This document shows, one piece after another, positions 16,592 to 25,319 of a stretch of 64,000 bases of DNA. The first letter of the stretch is position 1, and the number at the start of each line of letters is the position of its first letter. The notes under the pieces are model-generated. The model searched no databases and had not been told where the DNA came from. It saw only the letters and a program-made list of their open reading frames with translations. Source of the stretch: an uncultured Phascolarctobacterium sp. Lineage in GTDB: Bacteria; Bacillota; Negativicutes; Acidaminococcales; Acidaminococcaceae. The stretch spans positions 1-64,000 of the forward strand of contig NZ_CALDXR010000027.1 of assembly GCF_937920985.1 (NCBI RefSeq), read 5' to 3'. The translations under genes were made by a program, and so were the position numbers.

Positions 16592-17545
16592 TTGTTGAAA
16601 CTACCAGTGCTGAAAATCGGTAAACTTGTTGCTGAAGTACCGATTGTACAAGGAGGCATGGCTATCAGGCTGTCTACAGCCCGTTTGGCAGCTGCTGTAG
16701 CTAAAGAAGGCGGTATAGGACTTATCGCAGCGTCCGGCATGAGCTTTGACGAACTGCGTACAGAAATACGTCTGGCAAGAAAACTTACCGGCGGCAAGGG
16801 CATTATCGGTATTAATGCAATGTTTGCGGCAAGAGAGTTTTTAGGTCTGATCACTACCGCTGCACAAGAGAAAATAGATTTAATCGTAGCCGGCGCCGGT
16901 TTTTCAAGAGATATTTTTGCCGTCGGACGTAAATATGGTGTCGAAGTAGTACCAATTGTTTCTTCTGTAAAACTGGCTAAGATTTCTGAGAAGCTGGGAG
17001 CTTCTGCTATCGTTGTCGAAGGCACCGAAGCAGGCGGTCACCTGGGAACCCAGCAATCTATTAAAGAGATACTTCCGGAGATTGTTAAATCCGTTAATAT
17101 ACCTGTTATTGCTGCCGGCGGCGCTGTCTGCGGCAGTGATGTTGCCGAGCTTCTGAAGCTGGGCGCGAGCGGTGTGCAGATGGGCAGCAGATTTGCTGCC
17201 AGTGAGGAATCCAACGGCGCACCTGCTTTAAAAGAATTCTATCTTAAAATGACTAAAGAAGATGTTGTGCAGATTGACAGCCCTGTAGGCTATAAGGGAC
17301 GCGCTATCCGCAATCCCTTTGCACAGTTATCTTTAGATAATAAAGCTCCTAAACCCACCACCTGCGATTTGTGCTTAAAGCATTGCACCCACAGCTTCTG
17401 CATTATCAGAGCGCTGACACGTGCACAGCAGGGTGACGTAGAAACCGGTCTTGTTTTCACCGGTGCCAATATGTGGAAAATCAAGGAAATTCTGCCTGTA
17501 AAAGAAATCTTCAGGCGCATAAAGGATGAAATTTCAAAAATTTGA
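16592..17545 (+). CDS. fabK: FabK-like enoyl-ACP reductase II / nitronate monooxygenase family flavoprotein
   Basis: The 317-residue protein belongs to the FMN-dependent FabK/2-nitropropane dioxygenase family. It shows IVQGGMAIRLS near the N-terminus, the catalytic His150 in EGTEAGGHLG and the flavin-binding AAGGAVCGSD and GASGVQMGSRF. Its place between acpP and fabF, with no fabI in the operon, suggests it is the enoyl-ACP reductase of the cycle. The start is TTG at 16592 or 16595 behind GGGGGAT. Unusually, the C-terminal region has four cysteines (258, 261, 265, 270; C-x2-C-x3-C-x4-C) that could bind a metal or Fe-S cluster. Nitronate monooxygenase activity is the alternative. Confidence 0.8.
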   Translation: MLKLPVLKIGKLVAEVPIVQGGMAIRLSTARLAAAVAKEGGIGLIAASGMSFDELRTEIRLARKLTGGKGIIGINAMFAAREFLGLITTAAQEKIDLIVAGAGFSRDIFAVGRKYGVEVVPIVSSVKLAKISEKLGASAIVVEGTEAGGHLGTQQSIKEILPEIVKSVNIPVIAAGGAVCGSDVAELLKLGASGVQMGSRFAASEESNGAPALKEFYLKMTKEDVVQIDSPVGYKGRAIRNPFAQLSLDNKAPKPTTCDLCLKHCTHSFCIIRALTRAQQGDVETGLVFTGANMWKIKEILPVKEIFRRIKDEISKI

Positions 17546-17562
17546 TTACGAGGTGAACTATT

Positions 17563-18822
17563 TTGAGTAAAAGAAGAGTTGTAGTAACTGGCGTTGGCCC
17601 TGTAACTCCTATCGGTATCGGCAAAGATACCTTCTGGAATAACCTGGTTGCCGGTAAATCCGGTATCGGCCCTATCACTCAGTTTGACACTACTGATTTC
17701 ACAGTAAAGATTGCTGGTGAGGTTAAGGATTTTGATTACACTGCTTTCATTGATAAAAAAGAAGGCAAGCGTATGGACCGTGTAACCCACTTTGCAGTTG
17801 CTGCTGCTAAGCTGGCAATCGAAGACGCTAAGCTGGATATGAGCAAGGAAAATCCTCTGCGTTGCGGCGTTTGCGTTGGCAGCGGTATCGGCGGCATCCA
17901 CACCTTCTTGGAGCAATCCCTGAAGCTGGGTTCTAAAGGCCCGTCCAAAATCAGCCCGTTCTTCATTCCGATGGAAATCCCGAACATGTCTGCAGGCCAG
18001 ATTGCTATTGCAACCGGTCTGAAAGGTCCTAATACCGCTATCGTAACTGCATGTGCTACCGGCACCAACTGCATCGGCGACGCTCTGCGCACCATTCAAT
18101 ACGGTGATGCTGACGTAATGCTGGCAGGCGGCACCGAAGCAGCAGTTTCTCCGATTGCTATCGCAGGCTTTGCTAACATGAAGGCTCTGTCTACCAACAA
18201 CGAAAACCCTGAAGCAGCATCTTGTCCGTTCGATAAAAAGCGTGATGGCTTTGTAATGGGCGAAGGCGCTGGCGTTTTGGTTCTCGAAGAACTGGAGCAT
18301 GCTAAGGCTCGTGGCGCACACATCTACGCTGAGCTGGCTGGCTTTGCTATGAACTGCGACGCATACCACATCACCGCTCCGGACCCGACCGGCGAAACTC
18401 CGGCTGCCTGCATTGCTGCAGCAGTTGCTGACGCTGGTGTAAAACCGGAAGAGGTTGACTATATCAATGCTCATGGTACTTCTACCCATCGTAATGACCT
18501 GGGCGAAACCATTGCCTTCAAGAAGGTATTTGGCGAGCATGCTTACGAACTGTGCATCAGCTCCAACAAATCCATGATTGGCCATCTGCTGGGCGCTGCT
18601 GGCGGCGTAGAAGCTATTGCTACCGTTATGACTATCGAAAACGATATCATTCCGCCGACCATCAACTACAAGGATAAGGATCTGGACGATCCGGAAGGTC
18701 CGCTGGATCTGGATTATGTACCGAACGAAGCTCGTAAGAAAGTTGTTAATGTTGCACTGAGCGACAACCTGGGCTTTGGCGGTCATAACGCTTCTATCGT
18801 ATTCAAAAAATACGTTGATTAA
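17563..18822 (+). CDS. fabF: 3-oxoacyl-ACP synthase II
   Basis: FabF elongates acyl-ACP by condensation with malonyl-ACP. The 419 residues carry the nucleophile Cys164 in [14 protein letters not shown], the first His in [14 protein letters not shown] and the second in [14 protein letters not shown]. The start is TTG at 17563 behind CGAGGTGAA, 17 bases after the preceding gene. It is the last fatty-acid gene before rnc. Confidence 0.97.
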   Translation: MSKRRVVVTGVGPVTPIGIGKDTFWNNLVAGKSGIGPITQFDTTDFTVKIAGEVKDFDYTAFIDKKEGKRMDRVTHFAVAAAKLAIEDAKLDMSKENPLRCGVCVGSGIGGIHTFLEQSLKLGSKGPSKISPFFIPMEIPNMSAGQIAIATGLKGPNTAIVTACATGTNCIGDALRTIQYGDADVMLAGGTEAAVSPIAIAGFANMKALSTNNENPEAASCPFDKKRDGFVMGEGAGVLVLEELEHAKARGAHIYAELAGFAMNCDAYHITAPDPTGETPAACIAAAVADAGVKPEEVDYINAHGTSTHRNDLGETIAFKKVFGEHAYELCISSNKSMIGHLLGAAGGVEAIATVMTIENDIIPPTINYKDKDLDDPEGPLDLDYVPNEARKKVVNVALSDNLGFGGHNASIVFKKYVD

Positions 18823-18840
18823 TAAGCAGGATTGATTAAA

Positions 18841-19560
18841 ATGCAGGAAAAACGTACACAGCAGCTGCAGAGCTTCTGCCAGGGGCTGGGTATCCATATG
18901 CATGATTTAGAGCTTCTTGATATGGCTCTGACACATACATCTTATGCCCATGAAGCTAAGCAGTATCCTAAACCGCATCACAATGAGCGGATTGAGTTTT
19001 TGGGTGATTCCGTGCTCAGCGTTATCGTGAGCACATACATGTATAAGAACTTTCCTGATTTGGCTGAAGGCCAGCTTACTAAGCTACGTGCTTATCTGGT
19101 TTGCGAAGGTTCTCTGTATGAATATGCTAAAAAGATTCATCTGGGTGACTATCTGCAGCTGGGTAAGGGCGAGGAGCTGAGCGGAGGACGCGAGCGCCCC
19201 TCCATTCTGGCTGATGCTTTTGAATCTGTTTTGGGTGCCATCTACCTGGATCAGGGCTTTGAGGTCGTACAGACTTACCTGCTGGGTATGATGCAGTCGG
19301 AAATAGATTTCATCTGTCGCCATGGTATCTTTAATGATTACAAGACACGTTTGCAGGAGTATCTGCAGCGTGACGGCGATGCAGATATTCATTATGTTCT
19401 TTTAGGCAGCACCGGTCCGGAGCACAATAAGGTATTTACCTCTCAGGTAATGTTGGGTAATACTGTTATCGGCGAGGGCAGCGGTCGCACTAAAAAAGAT
19501 TCGGAGCAGCATGCTGCTAAGCAGGCGCTGGCACATATGCATGTAAGGAATCAGGAATAA
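18841..19560 (+). CDS. rnc: Ribonuclease III
   Basis: Ribonuclease III cleaves double-stranded RNA, including rRNA precursors. I choose the ATG at 18841, about ten bases after AGGA, giving 239 residues; a TTG nine bases earlier is too close to the ribosome binding site. The catalytic domain shows ERIEFLGDSVLSVIVS and ESVLGAIYLDQGF; the dsRNA-binding domain starts at DYKTRLQEYLQ and ends GRTKKDSEQHAAKQAL. A terminator at 19573 closes the operon. Confidence 0.97.
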   Translation: MQEKRTQQLQSFCQGLGIHMHDLELLDMALTHTSYAHEAKQYPKPHHNERIEFLGDSVLSVIVSTYMYKNFPDLAEGQLTKLRAYLVCEGSLYEYAKKIHLGDYLQLGKGEELSGGRERPSILADAFESVLGAIYLDQGFEVVQTYLLGMMQSEIDFICRHGIFNDYKTRLQEYLQRDGDADIHYVLLGSTGPEHNKVFTSQVMLGNTVIGEGSGRTKKDSEQHAAKQALAHMHVRNQE

Positions 19561-19572
19561 CATTACAATATC

Positions 19573-19605
19573 GGCCTACGGTAGAAATGCCGTAGGTCTT
19601 TTATT
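19573..19605 (+). terminator. Terminator of the fatty-acid operon
   Basis: CCTACGG (19575-19581) pairs with CCGTAGG (19590-19596) and is followed by TCTTTTATTTT. It lies 13 bases after the rnc stop. Confidence 0.88.
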
Positions 19606-19644
19606 TTGCCCACAGGCAGTAATGCTTTACGCTTTGCAGCGCAC

Positions 19645-19680
19645 AAAAAATCCCCTCTTCCTGTTCGGAAAGAGGGGATT
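19645..19680 (-). terminator. Terminator of trpS
   Basis: Read on the minus strand, AATCCCCTCTTTCC and GGAAGAGGGGATT form a hairpin followed by six T residues. It lies 12 bases beyond the trpS stop codon. Confidence 0.88.
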
Positions 19681-19692
19681 GCAGTGTATTGC

Positions 19693-20775
19693 TTAGTGTT
19701 GTTTTTCGTAGGGCTGGTTCATCAGAGCTTCGTCATCAAAGTAGTTGATGCGCATTGCCTCGCGTACGTCATGCAGAGTTGCAGCAGCGGCTGCTTCAGC
19801 TTCTTTGCTGCCTGCACGCAGAATTTCGTAAACCTCAGGGATGTGTTGCTCCCAATAGTGACGGCGCTCACGGATGGGCTCCAGAACGTCCTGCAGCACG
19901 TTGTTGAGGAACTTCTTAACCTTTACGTCACCCAGGCCACCGCGTTGGTAGTGAGCCTTCAGCTCGTCCAGGTTAGCGTAGTCCGGCAGGAATTTGGCAA
20001 AGTGCTCTTCGGTGCTGAAAGCATCCAGATAGGTGAAAACAGTGTTGCCTTCAATTTTACCGGGATCCTCTACGCGTACATGGTCAGGATCAGTGTACAT
20101 GGACATAACTTTTTTCTTGATATCCTCCGGTTCATCGGAAAGATAAATGCAGTTGCCCAGAGATTTACTCATCTTGGCTTTGCCGTCAATGCCGGGCAGA
20201 CGCAGGCAGGCGTCGTTTTGCGGCAGCATGATGTCCGGGTCAACCAGTGTTTCGCCGTAAACGGAATTGAACTTGTGCACGATTTCCTTACATTGCTCCA
20301 GCATCGGCAGCTGGTCCTCACCTACAGGCACTACAGTAGCGCGGAAAGCGGTGATATCTGCAGCCTGGCTGATAGGATAGCAGAAGAAACCGGTAGGAAT
20401 GCTTGCTTCAAAGTTGCGCATTTTGATTTCGTTCTTGACGGTCGGGTTACGCTGCAGACGGGATACAGTGACCAGGTTCATATAGTAGAAGGTCAGCTCG
20501 GTCAGCTGCGGCACCATGGATTGAATGAAAAGGGTAGATTTAGCAGGATCAAGGCCGCAGGCCAGATAATCCAGCGCTACTTCGATGATGTTCTTACGTA
20601 CCTTTTCCGGATGCTCAGCGTTGTCTGTAAGCGCCTGGGCATCAGCAATCATGATATATACCTTGTCATATGCACCAGAATTTTGCAGCTGTACACGCTG
20701 GCGCAGAGAGCCTACATAGTGGCCTACATGCAGACGTCCGGTAGGACGGTCGCCGGTCAGGATAATTTTACTCAT
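19693..20775 (-). CDS. trpS: Tryptophanyl-tRNA synthetase
   Basis: This class I synthetase charges tRNA-Trp. The 360-residue protein has the HIGH-like motif in [17 protein letters not shown] and the KMSKS motif in [18 protein letters not shown] precedes the ATG at 20775. A strong promoter lies directly upstream, with no T-box leader, unlike thrS. The sequence between the motifs and the C-terminal helical region is normal for the family. Confidence 0.96.
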   Translation of the reverse strand: MSKIILTGDRPTGRLHVGHYVGSLRQRVQLQNSGAYDKVYIMIADAQALTDNAEHPEKVRKNIIEVALDYLACGLDPAKSTLFIQSMVPQLTELTFYYMNLVTVSRLQRNPTVKNEIKMRNFEASIPTGFFCYPISQAADITAFRATVVPVGEDQLPMLEQCKEIVHKFNSVYGETLVDPDIMLPQNDACLRLPGIDGKAKMSKSLGNCIYLSDEPEDIKKKVMSMYTDPDHVRVEDPGKIEGNTVFTYLDAFSTEEHFAKFLPDYANLDELKAHYQRGGLGDVKVKKFLNNVLQDVLEPIRERRHYWEQHIPEVYEILRAGSKEAEAAAAATLHDVREAMRINYFDDEALMNQPYEKQH

Positions 20776-20814
20776 ATTAGTCTTACCTCTTTTTGTTCTT
20801 ATATTTATATAATA

Positions 20815-20843
20815 ATTATAAGTGCACTGACGTAAACTGTCAA
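20815..20843 (-). promoter_or_regulatory. Consensus promoter of trpS
   Basis: On the minus strand TTGACA (20843-20838) and TATAAT (20820-20815) are separated by 17 bases. It sits in the short gap after the symporter gene, so trpS has its own start of transcription. Confidence 0.88.
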
Positions 20844-20850
20844 CGCATGC

Positions 20851-22221
20851 TTACTTTACGAACATAGCATAGTATCCGTTGAAGAAGATATACAGCACTA
20901 TCAGCGGCAGAATGTAGGTAGCATAGAAGCGAATCCATTTGGGGAAGGGAATGCCCTTACCGGTATCTGCCTCTGCAATAAAGTTATCCCAGCCCCAACC
21001 GTAACGGCTGGTGCAGAAGCTGAGGTAAATCAGACTGCCTAAGGGCAGCAAATTGTTGCTGACAAGGAAGTCTTCGAGGTCAAGAATGCAGGTGCCTTTG
21101 CCCAGGGGCTGAATGTGGCCCCACAGGTTGAAACCCAGCACGCAGGGCAGGGAAAGCAGGATAATCGCAATAATGTTAAAGCGAATAGTTTTTTTGCGCT
21201 CCCAGCCGGTTAAATCGCAGATGCAGGAGGTAATGTTTTCGAATACAGCGATTACTGTAGACATGGCAGCGAAAAGCATGAACAGGAAGAACAGAGTACC
21301 CCAGATACGGCCGCCGCTCATGGCGTTGAACACGTTGGGGAGGGTGATGAACAGCAGGTTCGGACCGCTGTCGGGATTGATGCCGAAACTGAAGCAGGCC
21401 GGGAAGATAATCAGGCCGGAAACAATTGCTACAAAGGTATCCAGTGCCATAATCCACATTGCTTCACCCGTCAGGCGCTGTTCCTTGCCGATGTAGCTGC
21501 CGAAGATAGCCAGTGCTCCGATGCCAAGGCTCAGCGTAAAGAAGGCCTGTCCCATAGCGGCGAAGACTACCTCACGGATACCGTGCTCCAGAACTCTGTT
21601 GAAGTCAGGATAGAGATAATATTTAAGGCCTGCAGCACTGTTGGGCAGAGTAATGGAGTTTACTGCCAAAATCAGCATGAGCAGCAGCAGGCAGGCCATC
21701 ATATTTTTGGTGATGCGTTCAACGCCGGCCTTGACGCCAAGATAGCAAACGCCAAAGCAGGAGAGAACAATGATAATCATATTACCGGCCATGGTTACGG
21801 GGTCGCTAAGCAGGCTGCCGAAAACGTTGCCAACGCCCTTGGCATCCAGACCGACGAAGCCACCTATAGCCATTTTGTAGAAATAATACAGCATCCAGCC
21901 GGAAACAGTGGTGTAGAACATCATCAGGAGAACATTGCCGGCAATAGCACCGTATTTATAAAGATGCCATTTTGTACCGGCAGGCTCCAGTACGTCGAAG
22001 GATTTTGCAGCGCTGCGTACACTCGCACGGCCGACCGCAAATTCTGCTACCATGATGGGCAAGCCCAAAAGCAGCAAAAAGCAAAGATAGATTAAAACGA
22101 AGGATGCACCTCCGTATAAGCCCGTAATAAACGGGAAACGCCAGACATTGCCTAAGCCGATTGCACAGCCGGCAGATATTAAAATAAAGCCAAGGCGTGA
22201 GGAAAAGCTTTCTCTTTCCAT
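20851..22221 (-). CDS. Neurotransmitter:sodium symporter (NSS) family amino-acid transporter
   Basis: A 456-residue inner-membrane protein with about 11 transmembrane helices. It starts SSRLGFILISAGCAIGLGN VWRFPF, the NSS signature of helix 1 that binds sodium and substrate. Bacterial members such as LeuT, TnaT and MhsT import hydrophobic amino acids, including tryptophan. The neighbouring trpS makes tryptophan a possible substrate, but this is inference. The start ATG at 22221 has GGGAG upstream. Confidence 0.92.
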   Translation of the reverse strand: MERESFSSRLGFILISAGCAIGLGNVWRFPFITGLYGGASFVLIYLCFLLLLGLPIMVAEFAVGRASVRSAAKSFDVLEPAGTKWHLYKYGAIAGNVLLMMFYTTVSGWMLYYFYKMAIGGFVGLDAKGVGNVFGSLLSDPVTMAGNMIIIVLSCFGVCYLGVKAGVERITKNMMACLLLLMLILAVNSITLPNSAAGLKYYLYPDFNRVLEHGIREVVFAAMGQAFFTLSLGIGALAIFGSYIGKEQRLTGEAMWIMALDTFVAIVSGLIIFPACFSFGINPDSGPNLLFITLPNVFNAMSGGRIWGTLFFLFMLFAAMSTVIAVFENITSCICDLTGWERKKTIRFNIIAIILLSLPCVLGFNLWGHIQPLGKGTCILDLEDFLVSNNLLPLGSLIYLSFCTSRYGWGWDNFIAEADTGKGIPFPKWIRFYATYILPLIVLYIFFNGYYAMFVK

Positions 22222-22290
22222 AAATAAATACCTACTCCCTAAAAAATTTTGGATAATCTAATTATAAGCTAAAGGAGAATTATAAGCAAT

Positions 22291-22329
22291 AAAAAAACTG
22301 CATCCCGCTGCCTGGGCAGCAGGATGCAG
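22291..22329 (-). terminator. Terminator of the small exported protein gene
   Basis: Read on the minus strand, CTGCATCC-type arms with an inner GCTGCC/GGCAGC stem form a hairpin followed by seven T residues. It lies just beyond the stop codon at 22341. Confidence 0.9.
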
Positions 22330-22340
22330 TGCAAAAGATC

Positions 22341-22775
22341 TTATTTCTTTTCAGCAGGAGCCTGTTCCGGTGCTTTGTACGGAGAGAAGCTGAAGTTTTG
22401 CAGCTTAGCATCTTTGCCGAAGACAAAGGACATAACTACGATTTTTTCTTTGGAGAAGCCTGCGATATATGTTACCTTATCAGCATGGTCATAGCGCTCA
22501 AAGCTGAAGAATTTTGTTTCTTTTAAGGAACCGAATTGTTGTTTAACCTGTTTTTGGATAGCAGCAAAGTTTTTCTGGTCCATGGTTTTGCCAAGCTCAG
22601 CGCTCATGGAAGGAGCAAGAGCTGCATATTCAGTAGCAGCGTCGCCAGCCAGAGAGGTCATCATTTTTTCAGCAGCCTTTTGTTCCTTGTTCAGGTCGCC
22701 GCCGTCAGCAGCAAAGGCCAGACTGCTGCAAGCAAAGGCGAGCAGCATGGTTAATACTAATACTAATTTTTTCAT
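22341..22775 (-). CDS. Small exported protein, DUF3887-like
   Basis: The 144-residue protein starts at the second of two close ATGs (22775), eight bases after GGAGG. A signal peptide (MKKLVLVLTMLLAFACSSLAFA) precedes an acidic mature domain with LNKEQKAAEKMMTSLAGDAA, FGSLKETKFFSFERYD and VVMSFVFGKDAKLQ. The pattern recalls DUF3887, small secreted domains of unknown role, but I am not certain. The C-terminus is Pro/Ala/Lys-rich. It is a single-gene unit with its own terminator. Confidence 0.7.
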   Translation of the reverse strand: MKKLVLVLTMLLAFACSSLAFAADGGDLNKEQKAAEKMMTSLAGDAATEYAALAPSMSAELGKTMDQKNFAAIQKQVKQQFGSLKETKFFSFERYDHADKVTYIAGFSKEKIVVMSFVFGKDAKLQNFSFSPYKAPEQAPAEKK

Positions 22776-22984
22776 CTTCATTACCTCCAGTAACATATAG
22801 CTTGAAAGCCTATTCTATATATAATCATAACTGTTTTTTCTCAATTAGTAAAGTCTTTTAAAAGCATTTTTAGAAAAATTTGATTTTAAATTTTGGCAAG
22901 CATTATCATTTTCTCATAAGAATACTGGTGCCACGCAGATGACACCATTATTCGATAACAGCTATTTTATTGTTGCTTTACTAG

Positions 22985-23018
22985 AAAAAAAGCGCTGCGT
23001 CCCTTGGGACGCAGCGGC
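22985..23018 (-). terminator. Terminator of the XRE regulator gene
   Basis: On the minus strand the arms GCTGCGTCCC and GGGACGCAGC form a strong hairpin followed by TTTTTTTCTAG. It is 30 bases past the stop codon of the XRE gene. Confidence 0.9.
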
Positions 23019-23048
23019 TTTAAAGAAGGAGCTGAAAAGCAGCTCGAT

Positions 23049-23411
23049 TTATTTTTCATTTTGGACTTCCGGTCTCTGCAGGCATTGAAACATCATTTCT
23101 GCCAGCGAGCGCTTCAAAAGCTGGTTGAATTCATCAGCCGTGTGGGCGCTTAACGGTTTGGCCTCTAACGCATAAGTTTTTTTATCTTCACCAAAAATCA
23201 GCGCATCAAGACTGCAACGCAGATGCTGGGCGATACGGATAGCAATCGCCAGGCTCACGCCGGTTTTACCGTTTTCCAGATTACTCATGTGTGTTTGCGA
23301 AATATTAATTGCCTTTGCCAGACTTTGTTGAGATACCTGCGATTTGGTACGCATCTGTTTGATATTGTTGCCGATAAGCTTATAGTCGGGGTTTACAGTT
23401 AAGCTTGCCAT
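23049..23411 (-). CDS. XRE family transcriptional regulator
   Basis: A 120-residue DNA-binding protein. The helix-turn-helix lies at about residues 12-66 (IGNNIKQMRTKSQVSQQSLA, then AINISQTHMSNLENGKTGVS). The last 50 residues form a short helical tail of unknown role, perhaps for dimerisation. GGAGGTG precedes the ATG at 23411. It is divergent from a 100-residue hypothetical; the 368-base gap between them is A/T-rich and could carry its operator. Targets are unknown. Confidence 0.88.
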   Translation of the reverse strand: MASLTVNPDYKLIGNNIKQMRTKSQVSQQSLAKAINISQTHMSNLENGKTGVSLAIAIRIAQHLRCSLDALIFGEDKKTYALEAKPLSAHTADEFNQLLKRSLAEMMFQCLQRPEVQNEK

Positions 23412-23620
23412 AAATTACACCTCCAGATGTTATTCAACAATAGAACATTTTTATATTTCTCTACATGAACGGAAGCTGTGTTGCGTTCTTTAAGTATATT
23501 ATGACATTTTTATGCGGAAATGTCCCTACCCTAAATGGTAATTTCGGGTAGGATAGGGCAGAATCTTATGAAAAAAACGCTAATTTTATTTACAAAATGT
23601 ATTTTACGCTTGACATTTTC

Positions 23621-23773
23621 TTGTTAACTTATAGTAAAAAATGGTATACTCCGAATTTGCTATAGGAATAGCAGTAAGGTGAAGCTTTAATTTAAGTTGT
23701 ATGCCGCCAACAGCTAAAGTTGCAAATGCTGGCGCAACGTGTTATATTAAGGCTAGATTATATGAAAACGAGG
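23621..23773 (+). promoter_or_regulatory. Promoter and structured 5' leader of a hypothetical gene
   Basis: TTGTTA (23621-23626) and TATACT (23645-23650) form a plausible promoter with 18-base spacing. The roughly 120-base leader contains TGCTAT/ATAGCA (23658-23673) and a longer stem in which GTTG..CGCCA (from 23697) pairs with TGGCG.CAAC. The rest of the gap 23412-23620 is A/T-rich with an imperfect CTACCC/GGGTAG stem and no gene. Confidence 0.5.
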
Positions 23774-23779
23774 TGTATT

Positions 23780-24082
23780 ATGCTTACTGCTGCTGATTTT
23801 GACAAGTTGGGCTTTTGGGAGGACACTACTCCGGAAGAAAATATTACGGTATACGGTATGGATTTTGGCACGGATTATATTATGCTGACGGATGATTTGG
23901 GCAAAACGCCGCTTGATGCTAAAAAATTCATCGTTGTAGCTGCCTATGATGAGGCAGATTGCTTCCTGTGGGGCGTGGAGCTGAAAAATTTTGCTGCGCT
24001 CAAGGAGCTGTGCACCCAATATGCTCCAGGCAGTGCCGAGCTTTTGCAGGCATTGCAGGCTTACAAGCTGCCAAAAAAATAA
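23780..24082 (+). CDS. Hypothetical protein, 100 residues
   Basis: I choose the ATG at 23780 (MLTAADFDKLGFWEDTTPEE), behind GAGGTG; the upstream frame has no ribosome binding site. The soluble, acidic protein has no signal peptide. Conserved-looking blocks are YGMDFGTDYIMLTDDLGKTP and FIVVAAYDEADCFLWGVEL. I do not recognise a family. A terminator at 24119 follows, so it is a monocistronic gene with a long structured leader. Confidence 0.7.
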   Translation: MLTAADFDKLGFWEDTTPEENITVYGMDFGTDYIMLTDDLGKTPLDAKKFIVVAAYDEADCFLWGVELKNFAALKELCTQYAPGSAELLQALQAYKLPKK

Positions 24083-24118
24083 AGCTGCTAATGTGGAAGG
24101 CTTGCCTTCTGACGCAAA

Positions 24119-24160
24119 AGCTGCTGCCCTGCGTCTGTGACGCGTGGCAGCAGTTTTTAG
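24119..24160 (+). terminator. Terminator of the 100-residue hypothetical gene
   Basis: CTGCTGCC (24121-24128) and GGCAGCAG (24146-24153) form a hairpin with an inner GCGTC/GACGC stem, followed by TTTTTAG. Confidence 0.88.
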
Positions 24161-24171
24161 CTTGCAGCAGT

Positions 24172-24885
24172 TTATTCCATAGCGAAAACGGTATCAACAC
24201 TGGCCTTAATCGTAATTTCCTGCGCAGCTATGCTTGTTTCGGGGGCAGCAGCTCTGTCGGCAGCAGCCATCAGCTTCATATTGCCATAGGAGCGCTCCAT
24301 GCCACCGCTGTAACTGCTGATGTTGGCACTCAGCAGTTTGCCGAGCGTGCGGCCGCCGGCATTGGCAACCACTGCAGCCTGCTGGCGTGCGTTTTCAACA
24401 GCCTGAGCCAGCAGCTTGTTGCGGTAAAGCTCTCTGCTGCTGACGCTGAAGGAAATATTATTAATCGTATCAACGCCGGCAGTGCTGATTTTGTCGATTA
24501 CCGGACCAAGCTTAGCAATATCCTTAAGCTTGATGCGTACACTGTTGCTGGCGGTATAGCCGGTGATTTTACCTTTGATATCGGTATCAGGATAAAGCGT
24601 GTAGCTTGCAGTCGTAATATCACTGCCTAAAATATTGCAGCCAAGCAGATTATGCCTGACGCCTTCCATTTTGCTGGCAGCGGCATTCGTAGCTTCGGCA
24701 GCAGTACGGCCTTTGCCATTGACATCAAAGCTGATAACAGCAGTATCGGGCGCAACCTCAATCGTGGCATTGGCACTGACGCTGATGCTGGGCACATCAG
24801 GCTGTGCTGCCAGGGCGCTGGCGCTGCCAATGGCCAGCAGGCAGACGGTAAGCAGAGCACAAAGCATTTGTTTTAGCTTAGACAT
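24172..24885 (-). CDS. SIMPL domain (DUF541, YggE-like) exported protein
   Basis: The 237-residue protein starts at the ATG at 24885 behind GAGGAGG. A signal peptide (QMLCALLTVCLLAIGSASALA) leads into a SIMPL domain: ISVSANATIEVAPDTAVISFDV, then YTLYPDTD..GYTASNSVRIKLKD and an ENARQQAAVVANAGGRTLGK block. These periplasmic or surface proteins are linked to oxidative stress in E. coli (YggE), but the molecular function is unclear. It converges on the hypothetical gene upstream in coordinate order. Confidence 0.9.
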   Translation of the reverse strand: MSKLKQMLCALLTVCLLAIGSASALAAQPDVPSISVSANATIEVAPDTAVISFDVNGKGRTAAEATNAAASKMEGVRHNLLGCNILGSDITTASYTLYPDTDIKGKITGYTASNSVRIKLKDIAKLGPVIDKISTAGVDTINNISFSVSSRELYRNKLLAQAVENARQQAAVVANAGGRTLGKLLSANISSYSGGMERSYGNMKLMAAADRAAAPETSIAAQEITIKASVDTVFAME

Positions 24886-25071
24886 ATTATAACCTCCTCG
24901 TGCTTTTGTAAGATTATTATAGCACATAAATATAATATAAACCTAAAAGACACAGAAAAAACACGAAGCTGTAGGCGTGAGGCTGTAGCAGGTATATAGG
25001 AAAAGGCGGTTAACTTACTTACTTTTAACACTTACTGCCGTCAAAGCATTTTCTTAATGGTACAAATGTGC

Positions 25072-25077
25072 TATAAT
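25072..25077 (+). promoter_or_regulatory. -10 box of the small zinc-ribbon gene
   Basis: TATAAT is preceded by TGTGC, the same TGTGCTATAATAAA context as in the thrS promoter. No good -35 is visible. The rest of the 24886-25111 gap shows nothing else that I recognise. Confidence 0.6.
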
Positions 25078-25111
25078 AAAAAACGCAATAAGAAGCAGGA
25101 GGTGCGCTGAA

Positions 25112-25306
25112 TTGGCAAAGAAAAAAGAGCGTGGCAGGTTGCAGGTAGAATATATCTGCCCGGCTTGCGGCAAACATTTAGCTTGGGCGTTGCCTACCGC
25201 TGTAATACAATGTCCATGCGGACAGTGGGTAGATAATAACAATCGCTTAAAAGATAAAAGCGAGGTTTATCTGCCCTTGGACAGTGAGCAGACTGTACTT
25301 TTTTAA
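25112..25306 (+). CDS. Small zinc-ribbon protein, 64 residues
   Basis: A small basic protein starting at TTG (25112) behind AGGAGG. It contains YICPACGKHL and a second pair in IQCPCGQWV, a CxxC...CxC layout that probably binds zinc. No signal peptide is present. It lies 13 bases before the M20 amidohydrolase gene and is likely co-transcribed. I do not recognise a named family. Confidence 0.72.
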   Translation: MAKKKERGRLQVEYICPACGKHLAWALPTAVIQCPCGQWVDNNNRLKDKSEVYLPLDSEQTVLF

Positions 25307-25319
25307 TGGGGGTAATAAT

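Noticed and set aside
17290..18903. 537-codon minus-strand open frame opposite fabF
   Set aside because: It lies across fabF and parts of two neighbouring genes, shows no family motif and low-complexity composition; a mirror of the real gene.
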